A DNA stretch of 64,000 nucleotides from Tritonibacter multivorans (GTDB lineage Bacteria; Pseudomonadota; Alphaproteobacteria; Rhodobacterales; Rhodobacteraceae), in contig NZ_CYSD01000042.1 in NCBI RefSeq assembly GCF_001458415.1, positions 433,225 to 497,224 on the forward strand. Direction: 5' to 3'. Position 1 is the stretch's first letter; each line of letters starts with the position of its first letter. A program made the position numbers and the translations under genes. This document shows positions 1 through 9,261 of the stretch, in pieces. The notes below the pieces were generated by a model. That model saw only the letters and a program-made list of their open reading frames with translations, searched no databases and was not told where the DNA came from.

Positions 1-116
1 TCCGGCGGCAGGATTGTGCGGCTGTCCTCGGCGATCTTGGCCTCAATCGCGGCAAGGCTGCCGTCCTGAAAGAACGGCAGCTCTGCCCAGGCCCCCAATC
101 CCTCCGGTAGGCTCAT
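1..116 (-). CDS. ung: Uracil-DNA glycosylase, N-terminal fragment (partial)
   Basis: Only the first 38 codons are present; the gene runs off the left edge of the window. The N-terminus contains an AELPFF segment (residues 12-17) followed by an ILPP stretch (residues 35-38). That matches my memory of bacterial family-1 uracil-DNA glycosylases, which excise uracil from DNA, and not the usual N-terminus of TrpC, the gene one might expect after trpD. Its ATG overlaps the trpD stop codon as ATGA, so it is probably translationally coupled to the trp genes. Identification rests on a short stretch, so it is tentative; the catalytic GQDPYP motif would lie outside the window. Confidence 0.55.
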   Translation of the reverse strand, partial: MSLPEGLGAWAELPFFQDGSLAAIEAKIAEDSRTILPP

Positions 117-1159
117 CCAGCAGCCTCATTCGTGGCGGCGGCGGCTTCGGTGGTGATGCGGGCGACGGTGTCCAGCTTGGCTTTGGCCGCGCCGGTGTCG
201 ATTGCTTCTGCTGCACGCGCAACACCGGCTTTCAGATCGTCCACACGACCGGCCACCAGCAGTGCCGCGGCGGCGTTCAATAGAACCGCATCGCGATACG
301 CCGAAGGCTTCCCATCCATCACCGCGCGGAAGGCGGTGGCGTTTTCTGCCGGCGTGCCGCCGGTGATATCGGCAAAGGAATGGGTCGGCAGCCCTGCGTC
401 ATCGGGGTGGACCTCGAATTCCGACACGGTGCCGTCCTCATTCAGCGCAGCCACCCAGGACACGCCGGTAATGGTCAGCTCATCCGTGCCGTCAGAGCCA
501 TGCACCAGCCATGCCTTTTCAGAGCCAAGCTTGCCGAGCGTTTCCGCCATTGGGCGGATCAGGTCGCGAGAGAACGCGCCGGTCAGCTGGCGTTTGACGC
601 CGGCCGGGTTGGTCAGCGGACCAAGAATGTTGAAGATCGTGCGCGTGCCCAGCTCCTGACGGGTGGGCATCACATGTGCAATCGCCGGGTGATGCATCGG
701 CGCCATCATAAACCCCATGCCGGCCTCGGACAGGGATTTTTCAACCACCTCGGGGCCGACCATGGTCTGCACACCCAGTTCCCCCAAAGCATCAGCCGAG
801 CCAGAGTTCGACGACAGTTTGCGGTTGCCGTGTTTCGCGACCGGCACGCCACAGGCCGCCACCACAAAGGCCGCCGCGGTGGAGATGTTCAGGGTTTTCT
901 TGCCAGAGCCGCCGGTGCCCACAATGTCCATCGCGCCCGCAGGTGCGGTGACGGGTTTGCATTTGGACCGCATCACCGCAGCGGCGGCGGCGTATTCATC
1001 CACCGTTTCACCGCGCGTGCGCAGGGCCATGAGCAAACCGCCGATCTGGCTGGGTGTGGCGGCGCCGTCAAACAACACGCCAAAGGCCGCTTCGGCCTCT
1101 TCGCGGGTCAGCGGGCGATCTGCGGCAGCGCCGATCAGCGGCTTCAGCGCGTCGCTCAT
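113..1159 (-). CDS. trpD: Anthranilate phosphoribosyltransferase
   Basis: The 348-residue product transfers the phosphoribosyl group of PRPP to anthranilate, the second step of tryptophan synthesis in the cytoplasm. Family hallmarks are visible: the PRPP-binding GTGG at residues 81-84, NIST at 91-94, KHGNR at 109-113 and the [15 protein letters not shown] block at about 171-185. Length is normal for the family. The start codon overlaps the trpG stop by ATGA and its own stop overlaps the next gene in the same way, so trpG, trpD and the downstream gene look like one operon. Its partner trpE lies about 6 kb away in a separate transcription unit. Confidence 0.97.
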   Translation of the reverse strand: MSDALKPLIGAAADRPLTREEAEAAFGVLFDGAATPSQIGGLLMALRTRGETVDEYAAAAAVMRSKCKPVTAPAGAMDIVGTGGSGKKTLNISTAAAFVVAACGVPVAKHGNRKLSSNSGSADALGELGVQTMVGPEVVEKSLSEAGMGFMMAPMHHPAIAHVMPTRQELGTRTIFNILGPLTNPAGVKRQLTGAFSRDLIRPMAETLGKLGSEKAWLVHGSDGTDELTITGVSWVAALNEDGTVSEFEVHPDDAGLPTHSFADITGGTPAENATAFRAVMDGKPSAYRDAVLLNAAAALLVAGRVDDLKAGVARAAEAIDTGAAKAKLDTVARITTEAAAATNEAAG

Positions 1160-1737
1160 GCGTCCACCTTCATCACGTCGAGGAAGTTTTTCAACAGCGC
1201 GTGCCCGTGCTGCGAGGCAATGCTTTCGGGGTGAAACTGCACGCCGTGAATGGGCAGCTCTTTGTGCTGCAGGCCCATGATGGTGCCATCTTCCAGTTCA
1301 GCGGTGACTTCCAGACAGTCGGGCAGGGTTTCGCGTTCCACGATCAGCGAATGATAGCGGGTCGCTTCAAACGGGGTGGGCAGCCCGGCAAAGACGCCTT
1401 TGTCCTTGTGATGCATCAGCCCCATCTTGCCGTGCACAATTTCGTGGCAGCGGATCACATTGCCGCCAAAGGCCTGACCAATGGTCTGGTGACCAAGGCA
1501 GACGCCCATCAGCGGGGTTTTGGTCTCAGCCGCGGCTTCGGTCAGGGCGAGGCAAATGCCCGCCTGCGCCGGATCACAGGGCCCGGGAGACAGCAGAATA
1601 CCGGCGGGGTTCATCGCCATGGCCTCTTGCACGTCTATGGCGTCATTGCGGCGCACTTCGATCTCGGCGCCCAGCTCTCCGAGGTAGTGCACGAGGTTGT
1701 AGGTGAAGGAGTCGTAGTTGTCGATTAGCAGCAACAT
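1156..1737 (-). CDS. trpG: Anthranilate synthase component II (glutamine amidotransferase)
   Basis: This 193-residue class I glutamine amidotransferase supplies ammonia to TrpE for anthranilate synthesis. The catalytic triad is visible as Cys80 in GVCLGHQ and His169/Glu171 in QFHPES, and SPGP at 50-53 forms the oxyanion-hole region. I chose the ATG giving [11 protein letters not shown], the canonical N-terminus; the frame is open further upstream but that extension has no family resemblance. The fused amphibolic form (PabA/TrpG) may also serve folate synthesis, which sequence alone cannot decide. It is first in the operon and overlaps trpD by 4 bases. Confidence 0.96.
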   Translation of the reverse strand: MLLLIDNYDSFTYNLVHYLGELGAEIEVRRNDAIDVQEAMAMNPAGILLSPGPCDPAQAGICLALTEAAAETKTPLMGVCLGHQTIGQAFGGNVIRCHEIVHGKMGLMHHKDKGVFAGLPTPFEATRYHSLIVERETLPDCLEVTAELEDGTIMGLQHKELPIHGVQFHPESIASQHGHALLKNFLDVMKVDA

Positions 1738-1964
1738 CTTGGCAGGCTCTTTTAAGGGCTGGTGGCGCAGGGCGCCGCCGCAGTATAGTGGTCGCAACAT
1801 ACATGTTCAGGGATGATGGGCAGCGTCAAGAGCAGTTCGGCCAATTGCGCTGGTCAAAGCCCTGCGACAGTGACAAACATAGCCAATAATTCGGCGATAA
1901 ACGCACGAAACTCCTCGGTCGGGCCGGGGCGGCAGAAACAGGACAGAGACGGGGCAAGAAGCGG
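1738..1964. other. Divergent intergenic region between trpG and the deacetylase gene
   Basis: These 227 bases must carry the promoters of two divergent units: trpG-trpD leftwards and the polysaccharide-deacetylase-like gene rightwards. I saw no convincing leader peptide rich in tryptophan codons next to a terminator, so transcription attenuation of trpG is not supported. No other gene is apparent. Confidence 0.5.
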
Positions 1965-3572
1965 ATGCGAGGTTTCCTTGGTGGAGTGAGCGTGGGCGCA
2001 TTGGTGGCCATGGGCGGGGCGGCAATGGTGTCCCTGTCGGTGCCCCTGCCGAAATCGGTCGAGGTCAGCGACATCAAAGCGCCGCAAACGCCGGTTGAAC
2101 TGGAGGCGGGTGCGCAGCCGGAAACGGATGGCACGCCGGATGCCGATCTGGTGGAAACCGCCCCCCGCAGCCCGGCAGGCGACAGCGCCGCAGGGGCCGA
2201 CCAACCGGCGGAATTCGACACCACAGCGGTCAATAAACCCGCAGCCGGAACCGAAGCCTCGGCTCTGGAGGGTGGCGACAGCGCCACCGCCGTTCAAAGT
2301 CCTGACTTGCAAGACACCGTGCAAGACACTGGGCAGGATACTGGGCAGGACACCGCAAACGCTGGCGCGCCAGACAGCGCGCTACAGCCGCTGCCCGAAC
2401 CTGCCTCAGAGGCCGTGCCAACGGTGAACACCGACACCGCAGCGCCTGTCCCCCTGCCAGAGGCACCCGCCACCACACAGGAAACCACACAGGCGCCTGT
2501 CTCTGCCGAAGTCCAGTCGCCGCAGATCCCGCAGATCAGCGACGACAGTGGCACCGGGCTGACGGATGTGGCGGCGCTGCCGGATGCGCCTTCCGCACCG
2601 GACAGCGGCCTTGGCAATGATGCGACCCAGCCGACACCGCTTCCAGAGGTGTCAGATCTGACCCCGGAAGAAGATAGCATTGCAGCGCCCTCCGAAACCC
2701 CGGCGCCCACCGCCGCCGATCTGGGCGATGGTTCTGGCGACGGCGTGCGCATGGCAGACCTGCCTCAGGCCGGGGCGCAGGAAGAAGAAGACACCACCAC
2801 CGTGACACCACGCCTGGGCACGCCGGTGAAACCGCTGACCGAACGCGACACCGCAGAAAGCGCCGCGCCGACTGTTGCGGGAACCGACAGCCTGCTGCCG
2901 CCGTTTGAGGCCAATTCTGCGCCCTCGAAACTGGTCGAGGGCCAGCCCTATATGTCGATCATTCTGATCGAGGAAGAGGGCTCTGTTGGGGCCGAAGCGC
3001 TGGCCGATTTCCCCTATCCGCTGACCTTTGCCATCGACCCCGCCCTGCCAGACGCGGCAGAGCGGATGGCGGCGCGGCGGGCGGCCGGGTTTGAGGTCAT
3101 GGTCCTTGCGGATCTGCCACGCTCTGCCTCGGCGCAGGATGCGGAAACCGCACTGCCGGTCTGGCTGGGGGAATTGCCCGGCGCCATGGGGATCCTTGAA
3201 GGGGTCGAAACCGGCGTGCAGGGGAACCGCCCGCTGGCCAGTCAGGTGGCCGCGCTGGCCCGCGACATGGGCTATGGTCTGGTGATGCAGGACAAGGGGC
3301 TCAATACCGTGCAAAAGCTGGCCCACCGCGAAGGCGTGCCGTCTGGCGTGGTGTTCCGCGATTTTGATGGCGCAGGACAGGATCCGCGCGCGATCCGGCG
3401 TTTCCTGGACCAGGCGGCGTTTCGTGCCGGGCAGGAAGGGGCGGTTCTGATGCTGGGTCGCCTGAAACCAGACACCATTTCGGCGCTGCTGATGTGGGGT
3501 CTGCAGGACCGGGCCAGCCGCGTGGCGCTGATGCCGACCTCTGCCAGCCTGCGGCTGCTTCTGACCCGCTGA
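1965..3572 (+). CDS. Divergent polysaccharide deacetylase family protein with long Pro/Asp/Thr-rich linker
   Basis: The 535-residue product has a hydrophobic N-terminal segment (about residues 7-28) that should anchor or export it. A roughly 270-residue low-complexity linker rich in Pro, Asp, Glu, Thr and Ala follows. The C-terminal domain, from about residue 325, begins YMSIILIEEEGSVG and contains YPLTFAIDP, resembling the divergent polysaccharide deacetylase (YibQ-like) family. Members of this family have uncertain activity on cell-envelope glycans. The linker carries a QDT(G) tandem repeat at about residues 116-130. It is a single gene divergent from trpG. The envelope location is inferred from the N-terminus. 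Confidence 0.8.
   Translation: MRGFLGGVSVGALVAMGGAAMVSLSVPLPKSVEVSDIKAPQTPVELEAGAQPETDGTPDADLVETAPRSPAGDSAAGADQPAEFDTTAVNKPAAGTEASALEGGDSATAVQSPDLQDTVQDTGQDTGQDTANAGAPDSALQPLPEPASEAVPTVNTDTAAPVPLPEAPATTQETTQAPVSAEVQSPQIPQISDDSGTGLTDVAALPDAPSAPDSGLGNDATQPTPLPEVSDLTPEEDSIAAPSETPAPTAADLGDGSGDGVRMADLPQAGAQEEEDTTTVTPRLGTPVKPLTERDTAESAAPTVAGTDSLLPPFEANSAPSKLVEGQPYMSIILIEEEGSVGAEALADFPYPLTFAIDPALPDAAERMAARRAAGFEVMVLADLPRSASAQDAETALPVWLGELPGAMGILEGVETGVQGNRPLASQVAALARDMGYGLVMQDKGLNTVQKLAHREGVPSGVVFRDFDGAGQDPRAIRRFLDQAAFRAGQEGAVLMLGRLKPDTISALLMWGLQDRASRVALMPTSASLRLLLTR
2310..2357 (+). repeat. Four 12-bp tandem repeats inside the deacetylase linker
   Basis: Four consecutive 12-base units of the form CA(A/G)GA(C/T)AC(C/T)G(T/G/C)(G/A) encode repeated QDT(V/G/A) tetrapeptides. 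The repeats keep the reading frame, so changes in copy number would only lengthen or shorten the low-complexity linker. Confidence 0.85.
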
Positions 3573-3671
3573 CGCTGCTGCTGTCGCAAAACCTACAGGA
3601 ATTGACGCCCTGGAATGGATGCTGGCGCGTTGATCAAGAAAGCCTGACAAAGCGGCCAAAATTTGCCCGCT

Positions 3672-3689
3672 CTGTCGCATGTCTGTCAT
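3672..3689 (+). promoter_or_regulatory. Pho box upstream of phoX
   Basis: Two 7-base direct repeats, CTGTCGC and CTGTCAT, are separated by exactly four bases (ATGT). This is the classical PhoB-binding Pho box arrangement (CTGTCAT-N4-CTGTCAT), with the second copy perfect and the first differing at two positions. It lies 75 bases before the phoX start codon. A possible -10 element TATTAA sits at about 3714-3719. It predicts induction of the phosphatase under phosphate starvation. Confidence 0.85.
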
Positions 3690-3719
3690 ACCCGTAGACT
3701 ACCTGCTGCCGCGTATTAA

Positions 3720-3740
3720 CCTTCGACACAATATCGAAGG
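3720..3740 (+). other. 5' untranslated hairpin before phoX
   Basis: A perfect 7-bp inverted repeat, CCTTCGA and TCGAAGG, with a 7-base loop lies between the Pho box and the start codon. It may stabilise the phoX mRNA or act as a regulatory element. No T-run follows, so it is not a terminator. Confidence 0.5.
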
Positions 3741-3764
3741 AATGTCAGCTTAGGGAGCCAGCAC

Positions 3765-5657
3765 ATGACTGATAATCGCACTGACCTGTCTTGGGATGAA
3801 TGGGACGAACTTCACGATCCTCGCCCGTCTGAAAATGATTTTGACCGCGTGGTCGAGAGCGCTCTGTCGCGTCGTGGCTTCCTCAGCGGCCTTGTGGCCT
3901 TTGGTTCTGGCGCAGCGGCCATGGGCACTGGCGCCACCGCAGCGCTGATGTCCTCTGCCGCCTCGGTCGAGGCCGCAACCACCAAGCGTTTCGCGTTTTC
4001 TCCGATCGAAATCGCCACCGACGCAACCGTGCATGTGCCCGAAGGCTACACCTGGGAGATCCTCGCACGTTGGGGTGATCCGCTGTTCTCTGACGCGCCG
4101 GAATTCAGCCACGAGACCGGTGGCGACGCCGTGTCCGACCGTATCTTTGGCGAAAACACCGACGGTATGGAGCTGTTCGAGGTGGGCGACAAGCAGCTGA
4201 TCGCTGTGAACCACGAATACCTGAACCCCAAGCTGAACCTGCCGCAGAACGAAGATGGCAAGCCGACATCCGCGGCTGACGTTCTGAAAATGCAGAACCT
4301 GCAAGGCGTGTCCGTGATGGAAGTCGCCGAGGGCGAAAACGGCTGGAACATCGTCGTCGACAGCCCCTTTAACCGCCGCATCCACCACAACACCCCGATG
4401 CGCATTGCAGGCCCGGCCGCCGGTCACGACCTGCTGAAAACCGCAGCCGACCCGGCCGGTGTTGAGGTTCTGGGCACCATGAACAACTGTGGGTCCGGTA
4501 AAACGCCCTGGGGCACCTATCTGACCTGCGAAGAAAACTTCAACGGCTACTTTGGCTCCACCGACGCGGCGTTTGAACAGACCCCGGGCTTCAAGCGTTA
4601 TGGCATCAAAGGCGAAAGCCGCTACGACTACGAGAAGTTCGACGACCGTTACGACCTGTCGAAAAACCCCAACGAGCCGAACCGTTTTGGCTACATCGTT
4701 GAGATCGACCCGACCGACCCGGAAAGCAAGCCGGTCAAGCGCACCGCGCTGGGTCGCTTCAAGCACGAAAACGCCGAAGTTGTGATCGCCAAAGACGGCC
4801 GTGTTGTTGTCTTCCTCGGCGATGACGAGCGCGGCGAATACCTGTACCGCTATGTTTCCAACGGCGTGTATCAGCCGGGTGGCGACACTGAAAACCTGCT
4901 GAACGAAGGTACGCTTTATGCCGCCAAGTTCAACGCAGACGGTCGCGGCGAATGGCTGGCGCTGACGCCGGAAACCACCGGCATGGACGAGATCGAAATC
5001 TACGTTCACACCCGTATGGCCGCTTCCGCTGTTGGCGCGACCACCATGGACCGTCCCGAGTGGGTCGCCGCCAACCCGATCGCGGTTGAGGCTTACTGTG
5101 CGCTGACCAACAACAAAAACCGCGGCGTCAAGCCGAACGCCGGTGGCGATGACACCGCGGCCAATGCGGTCAACCCGCGTGACGCGAACAACTACGGTCA
5201 GATCGTGCGCTGGCGCCCGGCAAACGAAGACTACACCGCCATCGGGTTCGACTGGGACCTCTATGTGATGTGCGGCAACCCCAATGTTCACAACGACGAA
5301 TACGCGGGCTCTTCCAATGTGCATCCGGGCAATATGTTCAACAGCCCCGATGGCATGGCCTTCGACACCTCTGGTCTCTTGTGGATCCAGACCGACGGCA
5401 ATTACAAAAACGAAGGCGACTTCGAAGGTCAGGGCAACAACCAGATGCTGGTTGGCGATCCTGTGACCGGCGAAATCGTCCGCTTCATGACTGTGCCTTA
5501 CGGCGCAGAGGTCACCGGCCTGTGCTGGTCTGCGGACCGTCGTTCGATGTTTGTTGGCATCCAGCACCCCAAAGCGCCGTTCCCCGATGGCGAAGGCAAA
5601 CTGGCGCGCTCTGCGGTTGTGGTCGTCAAACGCGAAGACGGTGGCATCATCGGCTAA
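3765..5657 (+). CDS. phoX: PhoX family alkaline phosphatase
   Basis: The 630-residue product belongs to the PhoX (DUF839) family of calcium/iron-dependent phosphomonoesterases that release phosphate from organic esters in the periplasm or outside the cell. A twin-arginine signal begins with SRRGFL at residues 35-40 followed by an Ala/Gly-rich hydrophobic stretch, so it should be exported folded by Tat. Conserved family blocks include GTYLTCEENFNGYF near residue 250 and HPGNMFNSPDGMAF near 520. The 34-residue n-region before the RR pair is normal for PhoX. A Pho box lies just upstream and a strong terminator directly downstream, so it is a monocistronic phosphate-starvation gene. Confidence 0.92.
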   Translation: MTDNRTDLSWDEWDELHDPRPSENDFDRVVESALSRRGFLSGLVAFGSGAAAMGTGATAALMSSAASVEAATTKRFAFSPIEIATDATVHVPEGYTWEILARWGDPLFSDAPEFSHETGGDAVSDRIFGENTDGMELFEVGDKQLIAVNHEYLNPKLNLPQNEDGKPTSAADVLKMQNLQGVSVMEVAEGENGWNIVVDSPFNRRIHHNTPMRIAGPAAGHDLLKTAADPAGVEVLGTMNNCGSGKTPWGTYLTCEENFNGYFGSTDAAFEQTPGFKRYGIKGESRYDYEKFDDRYDLSKNPNEPNRFGYIVEIDPTDPESKPVKRTALGRFKHENAEVVIAKDGRVVVFLGDDERGEYLYRYVSNGVYQPGGDTENLLNEGTLYAAKFNADGRGEWLALTPETTGMDEIEIYVHTRMAASAVGATTMDRPEWVAANPIAVEAYCALTNNKNRGVKPNAGGDDTAANAVNPRDANNYGQIVRWRPANEDYTAIGFDWDLYVMCGNPNVHNDEYAGSSNVHPGNMFNSPDGMAFDTSGLLWIQTDGNYKNEGDFEGQGNNQMLVGDPVTGEIVRFMTVPYGAEVTGLCWSADRRSMFVGIQHPKAPFPDGEGKLARSAVVVVKREDGGIIG

Positions 5658-5680
5658 GCCGACACCTATAAGTTTTGATA

Positions 5681-5712
5681 GGGCGTCCCATTTTTGGGGC
5701 GCCTTTTTCATA
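5681..5712 (+). terminator. Rho-independent terminator of phoX
   Basis: GGCGTCCC and GGGGCGCC pair (one G-T pair) around a short T-rich loop and are followed by a run of T. It lies about 25 bases after the phoX stop. Confidence 0.85.
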
Positions 5713-5818
5713 ATTATCAAAAAAAAGCCGAAAAAATGTGGAATTGGCGGTGTAGGTTTTGGTCTCGTTAATAAGTGTAGCCACAACCTGAGGGGGATTT
5801 TCGCAGCGAGAGTTCCCA

Positions 5819-7636
5819 ATGTTCAGAACCGTCCCCATGAAGTTCCGGCTGAATTTTGCCGCTTTCATCTCCATCTTCACCGTGAGTGTGATGGCCTGTC
5901 TGTGCGTCTACAGCCTCTGGCAGAGCGAGCTGGAACTGGAACGGCAGATCCACATCACCAATGTCCTGAAACAGGAAATGACTGTGGACATGATGCATGA
6001 CGCGGTCGAAGCAGGTGTGGTCTATGCGCTGCTTCTGGGCGAAGGGGCAGATCCGGAAAAACGTCAAAAGATCGAAACTAAGATGGACAAGGACGCGACC
6101 CGTTTCCGCGAGGCCATCAAAACGCTGCACGATCTGGAACTGCCAGCCGAGGTGGCGCAGGCCCGCGCCGTTGTTGAACCCATTGGCGAGGCATATATCG
6201 CATCTGCCGAAATCCTCATGGTCGAGGCCTTCACTGACGCGCAACTGGCAGCGCAGGATTTCCCGCATTTCATCGACGTCTACGATCAGTTGGAAGCAGC
6301 CCTAGAGCCTCTGGAACACGCGATTGTCTCCCTTGCAGAGGAAACCGCGGAGGCCGCGCGGGCGCATGACATTCAGCTGCTTTACACCAACCTGGCTTTT
6401 TCCTTTGTGTCGATTGTTGTGGTCGCGCTCAGCTCTCGCAGTGTCACGCGCACGATCTTTAACCCAATCGCACGGCTTCGCGAGCAGCTGCGTCTGGTGG
6501 CCGAGGGCGACTTTGGCATCAAAATCGCCGACCGCATGCGGGCCGATGATTTTGGCGAAATTGCCCGCGACATTGATGCGGTGTCTGAACGGGTGGTGAT
6601 CGCCCTGCAGGAACAGAACGCACTGCGCGAAGAAGGCGAGAAAGTCATTGAACGCCTGCGCAAGGGGCTGACCCAATTGGCCTCTGGCGACCTGACCGAA
6701 CGGATTGAGACACGGTTTAACGAAGACTACGAACCGCTGCGGGAAAACTACAATGAAACCGTGGACCGTCTGAATGCGCTGCTGAGCGATGTGGTCCTTG
6801 CCTGTGGCAAGATCCAGCACAAGTCTGGCGAAATCAATCAAGCGTCCAATGATCTGGCGACCCGGTCCGAAGGGCAGGCGGCGACCCTGGAAGAAACCGC
6901 AGCGGCGCTGGAGGAAATGACCCGCAGCGTGAATACCACGGCCAAAAACGCTCAAAGCATCGAAGACGCTGTGAATGTTGCCCGCCGCAATGTCGATGAA
7001 AGTGGCCGGGTTGTGGAAAATGCGATTGCCGCCATGACCGAGATTGAATCAAGCTCCAACCAGATTTCGCAGATCATTTCCGTGATCGACGACATTGCCT
7101 TCCAGACAAACCTTCTGGCGCTGAACGCCGGTGTCGAAGCTGCGCGGGCGGGTTCTGTGGGTAAAGGCTTTGCTGTGGTTGCACAGGAAGTCGGGGTGCT
7201 GGCGCAGCGCTCCTCGCAGGCGGCCAATGAGATCAAATCTCTGATCACCGGAAGTGTGGAACATGTCAAAGACGGGGTGGAACGCGTCGGCGGCGCGGGT
7301 CGGGCATTGACCGAGGTGGTCGCCAACGTCAATGAAATCTCGACCATGATCGAAGGGATCTCGCGCGAAACCGGCGAACAGGCGCGGGGGCTGAACGAGG
7401 TCAATCTGGGTGTGTCGCAGCTGGATAAGGTCACCCAGCAGAACGTGTCGATGGTCGAAGAGTCGAGCCGCTCGATTGAAACGCTCAACAGCGAAACCAA
7501 CGGGATGACCGATCTTCTGGGCCAGTTCACCCTGCGCTCCGGCGGCGGAGCACCCGCAGCGGTGGCCCCGCCGCCGCAAGAGGTTCACGCCGATTTCGAC
7601 AGCTTTGATGAGCAGCCGCTAGAACAGGCCAGCTGA
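5819..7636 (+). CDS. Methyl-accepting chemotaxis protein
   Basis: The 605-residue product is a transmembrane chemoreceptor. A first membrane segment (about residues 11-32) and a second (about 186-206) flank a periplasmic sensor region of about 150 mainly helical residues. A HAMP domain follows, then a second HAMP-like segment with ASGDLTERI at about 290, and the cytoplasmic signalling hairpin whose conserved tip FQTNLLALNAGVEAARAG lies near residue 430. No C-terminal CheR/CheB tethering pentapeptide is seen. Two in-frame ATGs lie 18 bases apart, and the second (5837), starting MKFRLNF, is an alternative start. The ligand cannot be predicted. No other che genes are in the window. Confidence 0.93.
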   Translation: MFRTVPMKFRLNFAAFISIFTVSVMACLCVYSLWQSELELERQIHITNVLKQEMTVDMMHDAVEAGVVYALLLGEGADPEKRQKIETKMDKDATRFREAIKTLHDLELPAEVAQARAVVEPIGEAYIASAEILMVEAFTDAQLAAQDFPHFIDVYDQLEAALEPLEHAIVSLAEETAEAARAHDIQLLYTNLAFSFVSIVVVALSSRSVTRTIFNPIARLREQLRLVAEGDFGIKIADRMRADDFGEIARDIDAVSERVVIALQEQNALREEGEKVIERLRKGLTQLASGDLTERIETRFNEDYEPLRENYNETVDRLNALLSDVVLACGKIQHKSGEINQASNDLATRSEGQAATLEETAAALEEMTRSVNTTAKNAQSIEDAVNVARRNVDESGRVVENAIAAMTEIESSSNQISQIISVIDDIAFQTNLLALNAGVEAARAGSVGKGFAVVAQEVGVLAQRSSQAANEIKSLITGSVEHVKDGVERVGGAGRALTEVVANVNEISTMIEGISRETGEQARGLNEVNLGVSQLDKVTQQNVSMVEESSRSIETLNSETNGMTDLLGQFTLRSGGGAPAAVAPPPQEVHADFDSFDEQPLEQAS

Positions 7637-7646
7637 TCCACCGACC

Positions 7647-7680
7647 AAAAAAAGGGGGAGCGATCAAACGCTCCCCCTTT
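7647..7680. terminator. Bidirectional terminator between the chemoreceptor gene and trpE
   Basis: A perfect 9-bp stem, GGGGGAGCG/CGCTCCCCC, with loop ATCAAA is flanked by A7 on the left and T3 on the right. It can end transcription of both convergent genes. Confidence 0.9.
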
Positions 7681-7704
7681 GTCACGTCTTGAGGGGTAAA
7701 CCCG

Positions 7705-9216
7705 TTAGCGGTTGCCATTGCCTGTGAAGCGGGCCGCATCTGCCGCCGCACGGCGGATGGCATTGGATTTGTGGACGGTCTCCATATACTCGGCCTGCGG
7801 GTCGCTGTCATAGACCACGCCGCCACCGGCTTGGATATAAAGCTTTTGATCCTGCACAATTGCCGTGCGCAGGGCGATACACATATCCATGTCGCCGCCG
7901 GCGCTGAAGTAGCCCACACCGCCGCCATACACGCCGCGTTTTTCCGGCTCCAGCTCGTCGATGATCTCCATCGCGCGGACCTTGGGCGCGCCAGAAACGG
8001 TGCCTGCGGGCATGCCGGCAAAGAAGGCATCCAGCGCGTCTTTGTCCTCGTGCAGTTCGCCCACCACATTGGACACAATATGCATCACATGGCTGTAGCG
8101 TTCGATAATGAATTCTTCGGTCGGTTTTACCGTGCCGATCTTGGCGACGCGACCGACGTCATTGCGGCCCAGATCCAACAGCATCAGATGCTCTGCCAGC
8201 TCTTTCTTGTCGGCCAGCAGATCCAGTTCATTGGCTTTGTCTTCTTCGGGCGTCGCACCGCGCGGGCGGGTGCCGGCGATCGGGCGAATGGTGACCTCCT
8301 GGCCAAAGACACGCACCAGAATTTCCGGCGACGCCCCGATCACCTGAAACCCGCCGAAGTTGAAATAGAACATGAACGGCGAGGGGTTGGTGCGACGCAG
8401 CGACCGGTACAGCGCAAAAGGCGGCAGCGGAAAATCCTGCGTCCAGCGCTGTGCGGGTACGACCTGAAAGATATCGCCTGCGCGGATGTAGTCCTTGGCC
8501 TTCTCAACAGCCGCTTTGTAGCCTTCGTGGGTGAAGTTCGAGGTTGGCTCGCCGATCTCATGGGCCTCGCCCAGATCACGGCTTTCGCCCGGCATGGCGC
8601 GTTCCAGATCACGGACCGCATCCATCACCCGCTCAGCCGCCTGCGCATAGGCCGCTTTGGCGGTCTGGCCGTCATTGGCCCAGACGGGGGACACAACGGT
8701 CACCTCGCCCTTGACCCCATCCAGAACCGCAATCACCGACGGGCGCATCATCATCGCATCCGGCAGGCCCAGCGGGTCCGGGTTCACATCGGGCAGATGT
8801 TCCACCAGACGGATCATGTCATAGCCAAGATAGCCAAACAGACCGGCAGAGGCCTGCGGCAGGTCCTCTGGCAGATCAATGCGGCTTTCGGCCAGCAGCG
8901 CGCGCAGATTGTCCAGCGGTGCGCCGGGCTGCGGCTCAAACCCGTCGGCGTCAAACCGTGCCGCGCGGTTCAGTTCGGATTGTTCACCGCGGCAGCGCCA
9001 GATCAGATCGGGTTTCATCCCGATAATAGAGTAGCGACCGCGCACTTCGCCGCCGGTCACACTTTCCAGTATGAAGGCATCCTTCTGCGCGCCGGTGAGT
9101 TTCAGCATCAGGGACACGGGCGTGTCCAGATCCGCCGCAAGACGGGTATAGACCACCTGGTTTTGCCCAGCGTCATAGGCGCGGGCGAAGGTGTCAAATT
9201 CGGGTGTCAGAGCCAT
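7705..9216 (-). CDS. trpE: Anthranilate synthase component I
   Basis: The 503-residue chorismate-utilising enzyme makes anthranilate from chorismate with ammonia from TrpG. Conserved blocks include PFMFYFNFGGFQVIGASPE, GTRPRG, LDLGRNDVGRV and GTVSGAPKVRAMEI in the C-terminal catalytic half. The N-terminal LES motif (residues 50-52) involved in tryptophan feedback inhibition is present. It follows ppiD with a 45-base gap on the same strand, and is separated from trpGD by phoX and the chemoreceptor gene, which point the other way. The split trpE / trpGD arrangement means the two subunits are made from different transcripts. Confidence 0.97.
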   Translation of the reverse strand: MALTPEFDTFARAYDAGQNQVVYTRLAADLDTPVSLMLKLTGAQKDAFILESVTGGEVRGRYSIIGMKPDLIWRCRGEQSELNRAARFDADGFEPQPGAPLDNLRALLAESRIDLPEDLPQASAGLFGYLGYDMIRLVEHLPDVNPDPLGLPDAMMMRPSVIAVLDGVKGEVTVVSPVWANDGQTAKAAYAQAAERVMDAVRDLERAMPGESRDLGEAHEIGEPTSNFTHEGYKAAVEKAKDYIRAGDIFQVVPAQRWTQDFPLPPFALYRSLRRTNPSPFMFYFNFGGFQVIGASPEILVRVFGQEVTIRPIAGTRPRGATPEEDKANELDLLADKKELAEHLMLLDLGRNDVGRVAKIGTVKPTEEFIIERYSHVMHIVSNVVGELHEDKDALDAFFAGMPAGTVSGAPKVRAMEIIDELEPEKRGVYGGGVGYFSAGGDMDMCIALRTAIVQDQKLYIQAGGGVVYDSDPQAEYMETVHKSNAIRRAAADAARFTGNGNR

Positions 9217-9261
9217 TGTTCGGGCTTTCGTAATCTTGTCGGTTCCGCCGTTTCGGGCGAC

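Noticed and set aside
1..116. Reading the partial gene after trpD as trpC
   Set aside because: The N-terminus does not resemble indole-glycerol-phosphate synthase; it fits uracil-DNA glycosylase better, though the fragment is short.
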